Under the pieces are notes generated by a model. It did no database searches. It was not told the origin of the DNA and saw only the letters and a list, made by a program, of their open reading frames with translations. From JSC-12 sp033764965 (GTDB lineage: Bacteria > Cyanobacteriota > Cyanobacteriia > Leptolyngbyales > Leptolyngbyaceae): DNA of 64,000 bases. A program made the translations under genes and the position numbers. Numbering within the stretch: position 1 is the first letter of the stretch; every line of letters begins with the position of its first letter. The stretch lies in assembly GCA_033764965.1 (NCBI GenBank), contig JANRIN010000301.1, positions 23,275 through 87,274 of the forward strand, written 5' to 3'. Shown here piece after piece: positions 60,581 to 64,000 of this stretch.

Positions 60581-61441
60581 ATGACTAAAATTTGGGAACT
60601 CGATTTTTATTCACGTCCAATTTTGGATGAGAACGGCAAAAAGGTCTGGGAAGTGTTGATTTGTGAAAGCCCCACCACGATCAATACTGAACTTGCCCCC
60701 TTGTTTCGGTATGCCGAGTATTGCTCGAACTCTGAGGTGAATTCTGCCCGGTTGATGCAGGTGTTAAAAGCAGCGATCGCTGAAGCAGGGGCGACTCCTG
60801 ACCGGATTCGTTTTTTCCGGCAGGCAATGAAAAACATGATTGCTAAAGCCTGCAACGATCTGGGCATTCCAGCCGTGATGAGCCGTCGTACTTACGCCCT
60901 GAACCGCTGGATGCAGCAGCGGATGCAGGAAGACTATCCCCAGCATCCAGGGTTTCAACCCGGAACCAATCCATCGGTGAGTTTCGCCGCAACAGCCGCC
61001 CAGCGGTTGCCCGATGCGCTTCAGGGGCAAAAATGGGCATTCGTGAGCCTGGAAACAAATGCCTTTGATGATATGGCAGAATGGGCGATCGATTTTGGGG
61101 AAGCTTTTCCGCTGGCATTGACCAGTGTGCAGCCGGATACACTAATTCCGGGACTGGTGATTTTTTCTCCACGGGCTATCCCAATGGCGGGATGGATGTC
61201 GGGTTTGGAACTGGGCTTTCTCACAGTGGATGCGGAAACGCCGCGCCTGATGCTGGAAACGGGTGTTAACGATCGCTGGGTGCTTGCCAATTTGAATAAT
61301 CCTCAGCTTTTAGCCGAAGCACAGCAGTTTGAAGCCGCAAAACAGCAAGCTAACGGGGTTCATTTCCTGGCAGTGCAAACCAATCCAGAGACGGAAGCCT
61401 TTGCTGGATTCTGGTTATTGCAGGAGACCGTTTTGGCGTAA
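60581..61441 (+). CDS. Tab2/Atab2 family RNA-binding protein (DUF1092)
   Basis: 286 residues. MTKIWELDFYSRPILDENGKKVWEVLICES (1-30) and RFFRQAMKNMIAKACNDLGIPAVMSRRTYAL (66-96) are diagnostic of the Tab2 family, whose Chlamydomonas and Arabidopsis members bind psaB RNA and are needed for photosystem I translation. The FVSLETNAFDDMAEWAIDFGEAFP block follows. In cyanobacteria the role is inferred by homology. ATG 60581; start has no clear ribosome site. psaD in the same region is a coincidence or a weak functional link. Confidence 0.93.
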   Translation: MTKIWELDFYSRPILDENGKKVWEVLICESPTTINTELAPLFRYAEYCSNSEVNSARLMQVLKAAIAEAGATPDRIRFFRQAMKNMIAKACNDLGIPAVMSRRTYALNRWMQQRMQEDYPQHPGFQPGTNPSVSFAATAAQRLPDALQGQKWAFVSLETNAFDDMAEWAIDFGEAFPLALTSVQPDTLIPGLVIFSPRAIPMAGWMSGLELGFLTVDAETPRLMLETGVNDRWVLANLNNPQLLAEAQQFEAAKQQANGVHFLAVQTNPETEAFAGFWLLQETVLA

Positions 61442-61581
61442 AGTGATTGGTAGCTGACATCAGCAGGATGTAAGGGGTCTGGAAGTGTTGAGAGGTAAGG
61501 GATTTACTCCTCCTGTATTTTAGATTGATCCTACTTATCTTTGTTGCTGATTCATGGCTAACCATTGGTGATTCGAGCGTT

Positions 61582-62910
61582 ATGGGTTCGGAGGAATTGC
61601 ATCCATCAAGTCTGGTAGAGCAACTGCTTGACCTTGCCGTGAGGTCAGGAGCAGAAGCAGCGGAAGTGTTTCAATCACGATCGCTGGCACGTCCGGTTTT
61701 TTTTGAAGCAAACCGATTAAAGCAACTGGAAAGCGCCCAGGCGGAAGGCGTAGCTTTGCGATTGTGGCGGGATGGACGACCCGGATTAGCCGTTGCTTAT
61801 GGTCCAGTCGAACCTCAACTTCTGGTCGATCGCGCCCTGGCTTTGAGCAAACTGAATGAACCTGAAACGATCGAACTGGCAGAGGGATCGCGGGTGGAAT
61901 ATCCCGATTTGGGGGAAACGGTATCGGTCGGTCAACTGGTGGAATGGGGGAAGCAAGCGATCGAGATGGTGCGGGATGCTTACCCAGATGTGATTTGTGA
62001 AGCGGAATGGGAGTGCGAAGCCGAAACCACGCGCTTAATTAACACGGAGGGTTTAGACTGCGGTTACACCGATACCACTTTGGGTTGTTCGCTTTCGGCA
62101 GAGTGGATTCGCGGGGATGACTTTCTGAGTGTGTACGATGGGCAAACCCAACGCGGCACCCTTGATCCAGAGGCACTGGTGCAACAAGTCCTGCTGCGGT
62201 TGGATTGGTCAAAAAACAATACCCGCTCCATGCGTGGCAAAGTTCCAATTTTGTTCACCTCCAAGGCGGCTGATATGCTGTGGGGCACAGTGCAGGCGGC
62301 ACTCAGCGGCAAACAAGTGATTGAAGGTGCTTCCCCCTGGAGCGATCGCTTGAATGATCTGGTCACGTCAGAAGAACTGACCCTGCTCCAGCACCCCAAC
62401 AGCGGACCGTTTAGCTGCCCATTTGACGATGAAGGCACTCCCACCCGTCCCATCACTTTTATTGACAGTGGTGTACTCAAGCTGTTTTATGCCGATCGCA
62501 CCACGGGCAGACTTTTGGGCAGCGGCACAACAGGAAATGGCTTTCGTCCCGGTTTAGGGAGCTATCCCACTCCAGGTTTGTTTAACTTAATTGTGGAACC
62601 CGGAGCGCGATCGCGGGGAGCCAAAAAGTCTTTAGACGAATTAATCGCCAGTATGGAAGATGGGCTAATCGTAGACCAAATGCTGGGAGGGGGTGCCGGA
62701 ATCTCTGGCGAGTTCTCGATCAATGTGGATTTGGGCTATCGCGTTAAGCATGGGCAAATTTTGGGACGAGTCAAAGACACGATGGTGTCGGGTAACGTCT
62801 ACACCGCCCTGAAGCAATTAATCGAGTTAGGAGGAGATGCCGATTGGAACGGCTCCTGCTACACGCCTTCGATTATTGTGGGTGGGCTATCCGTCACCGG
62901 ACGTAGCTAA
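61582..62910 (+). CDS. TldD/PmbA family protein
   Basis: 442 residues from ATG 61582; earlier in-frame starts to 61525 are unsupported. TldD/PmbA proteins form metalloproteases that process peptides such as microcin B17, or act on other substrates. Features are EVFQSRSLARPVFFEANRLKQ, ALRLWRDGRPGLAVAYG, SNVTGRLLGSG-like TTGRLLGSGTTGNG, and C-terminal VDQMLGGGAGISGEFSINVDLGYRV, typical of the PmbA side of the pair (lacking the HExxxH of TldD). It lies 140 nt after the Tab2-like gene and 7 nt before the DMT transporter. Confidence 0.9.
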   Translation: MGSEELHPSSLVEQLLDLAVRSGAEAAEVFQSRSLARPVFFEANRLKQLESAQAEGVALRLWRDGRPGLAVAYGPVEPQLLVDRALALSKLNEPETIELAEGSRVEYPDLGETVSVGQLVEWGKQAIEMVRDAYPDVICEAEWECEAETTRLINTEGLDCGYTDTTLGCSLSAEWIRGDDFLSVYDGQTQRGTLDPEALVQQVLLRLDWSKNNTRSMRGKVPILFTSKAADMLWGTVQAALSGKQVIEGASPWSDRLNDLVTSEELTLLQHPNSGPFSCPFDDEGTPTRPITFIDSGVLKLFYADRTTGRLLGSGTTGNGFRPGLGSYPTPGLFNLIVEPGARSRGAKKSLDELIASMEDGLIVDQMLGGGAGISGEFSINVDLGYRVKHGQILGRVKDTMVSGNVYTALKQLIELGGDADWNGSCYTPSIIVGGLSVTGRS

Positions 62911-62916
62911 GGTTTT

Positions 62917-63819
62917 ATGTTGCCAACAACTCGCCCCGCCTCCTGGCAGCTAGGTTTGATTCTGGTTGCAGGCATCCTGGCTGTGTCCACGGCGGCTCCT
63001 TTAGTCCGGCTGGCAATGGATGCTGCTGCCGATCGCTCCGTTGGCTTTAGTCTGGTGTTAGCTGCCTCCCGCTTGCTCCTGGCATCGGTGCTACTTCTAC
63101 CAAGTTGGCGCACCCTGTATCAGCAACAACCCACGTCCGGGGCGATTGGCTATGCGATCGCGGCTGGCTTTGCCCTGGCAATTCACTTTGCCACCTGGAT
63201 TACCTCCCTTGCCTTTACCTCCATCGCGGCTTCAACTGCCCTCGTCACCACGAACCCAATTTGGATTGCCCTTTTATCCTGGTGGTGGATGGGAGAAAAA
63301 CCCACCCTCAAGCTGCTGATTGGCATTGGCGTTGCTTTAACGGGTGCCTTGTTAATTGGGCTGGGCGGAATTCATCAAACGAGTACTGGAAGTCAACCCC
63401 TGCTGGGGGATGGACTAGCCCTGGTGGGAGCGTGGGCAGCTAGTTTTTACCTGCTACTGGGACGAGAGGCACAAAAGAACGGTTTAGGCATTGGAGGCTA
63501 TGTTGCCGTGGCGTATACAACCGCCGCGATCGTCCTTGTCCCGCTGCCATTCCTGGCTCAAGCAAGTTACACCCACTACTCCCTCACGGTGTATGGCTAT
63601 ATTCTGCTCACCGCTTTGATTCCTCAGCTAATTGGTCACACCAGCTTTAACTGGGTTGTGCGTTGGCTATCTCCCACCCTCGTTACGCTAATTTTGCTAT
63701 TTGAGCCAGTCCTCTCCAGCCTGCTTGCCTTTGTGCTGTTTGCTGAAATTCCAGGCTCTACGGTGTTATGTGGAGCACTCGTATTACTGATTGGCGTGGC
63801 GATCGCAGCCTTGGCTTAA
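62917..63819 (+). CDS. DMT superfamily transporter (EamA)
   Basis: 300 residues with ten predicted membrane helices in two EamA repeats (about 10-140 and 160-297). The second repeat includes LLGREAQKNGLGIGGYVAVAYTTAA, and a conserved segment IPQLIGHTSFNWVVRWLSPTLVTLILLFEPVLSSLLAF lies near the C-terminus. Drug/metabolite transporters of this type export amino acids, nucleosides or drugs; the substrate is unknown. The gap to the TldD/PmbA gene is 6 nt, so they are probably co-transcribed. Confidence 0.93.
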   Translation: MLPTTRPASWQLGLILVAGILAVSTAAPLVRLAMDAAADRSVGFSLVLAASRLLLASVLLLPSWRTLYQQQPTSGAIGYAIAAGFALAIHFATWITSLAFTSIAASTALVTTNPIWIALLSWWWMGEKPTLKLLIGIGVALTGALLIGLGGIHQTSTGSQPLLGDGLALVGAWAASFYLLLGREAQKNGLGIGGYVAVAYTTAAIVLVPLPFLAQASYTHYSLTVYGYILLTALIPQLIGHTSFNWVVRWLSPTLVTLILLFEPVLSSLLAFVLFAEIPGSTVLCGALVLLIGVAIAALA

Positions 63820-63888
63820 CTCACGCTTTATTCATAGACTAAACGGAAATTAATGGTTGACTCAGGCAGGAGCTTTGTTAATTTGTAC

Positions 63889-63904
63889 TGTGATAAAGAT
63901 CACA
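63889..63904. promoter_or_regulatory. perfect CRP-family binding site
   Basis: TGTGATAAAGATCACA matches TGTGA-N6-TCACA exactly, the site of cyanobacterial cAMP receptor proteins (SYCRP1, AnCrpA). It lies in a 181-nt region after the DMT gene, just before the right edge. It probably controls a gene beginning outside the window, on the plus strand. Confidence 0.6.
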
Positions 63905-64000
63905 AGGAAAGTTGATTCCGATCGCTCGTTCCGCCTCTAACTCCAGACATACTTAAGGAGACTCAACTAAAGCCGAGTCATCAACAGGGAACACACGACT

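Overview
The window is a stretch of cyanobacterial chromosome. The evidence is direct: a photosystem I psaD gene, a high-light-inducible protein, a Psb35-like protein, a Tab2/Atab2 (psaB translation factor) homologue, several families found mainly in cyanobacteria (DUF2949, DUF1517, DUF1361, DUF4346, YggT/Ycf19), a DICT-GAF histidine kinase, and a very high density of the HIP1 palindrome GCGATCGC. The genus cannot be fixed from the sequence. I found no transposase, prophage, CRISPR array, intact tRNA or rRNA.

Layout. 0-7 kb: a PEP-synthase-like gene cut by the left edge, small conserved proteins, upp, cobQ. Between upp and a small minus-strand gene lies a compact plus-strand unit: a Fur-like inverted repeat, a TTGACA-N17-TATAGT promoter and a factor-independent terminator about 60 nt further on. 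It is probably a small RNA gene. 7-13 kb: apt, an OppB-type and a BmpB/YufQ-type ABC permease without ATPases, a pentapeptide-repeat protein, ureE-ureF, an HlyD-type adaptor. 14-24 kb: proA, an arsenosugar-associated peroxidase-like protein, a glycosyltransferase, a TPR protein, a Tat-exported LD-carboxypeptidase whose start codon overlaps that of a divergent Rpn-type nuclease, leuA. 24-33 kb: Psb35-like, TerB, rsmB, a helix-turn-helix protein with a histone-H1-like tail, ffh, a large PAS/GAF protein, an HLIP, a DUF1517 protein.

33.8-53 kb is a cell-surface polysaccharide region. It holds seven glycosyltransferases or glycosyltransferase-like genes, rfbC-rfbA-rfbB for dTDP-sugar synthesis, an FkbM-type methyltransferase and a Wzx-type flippase. 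One glycosyltransferase gene is a fusion of an MshEN-like domain, an initiating phosphoglycosyl transferase and a WecG/TagA/CpsF glycosyltransferase. A histidine kinase, ddl and small proteins are interspersed. 53-64 kb: psaD and a small membrane protein with a possible HLR1 site, an ABC-2 type exporter pair, a ligase-associated exonuclease, a B12-radical SAM protein, a Tab2 homologue, a TldD/PmbA protein and a DMT transporter. A perfect CRP-type site sits close to the right edge.

Intergenic DNA carries several families of palindromic and short tandem repeats typical of cyanobacteria, and many convergent gene pairs end in strong hairpins or in stop-codon overlaps of 4-20 nt.
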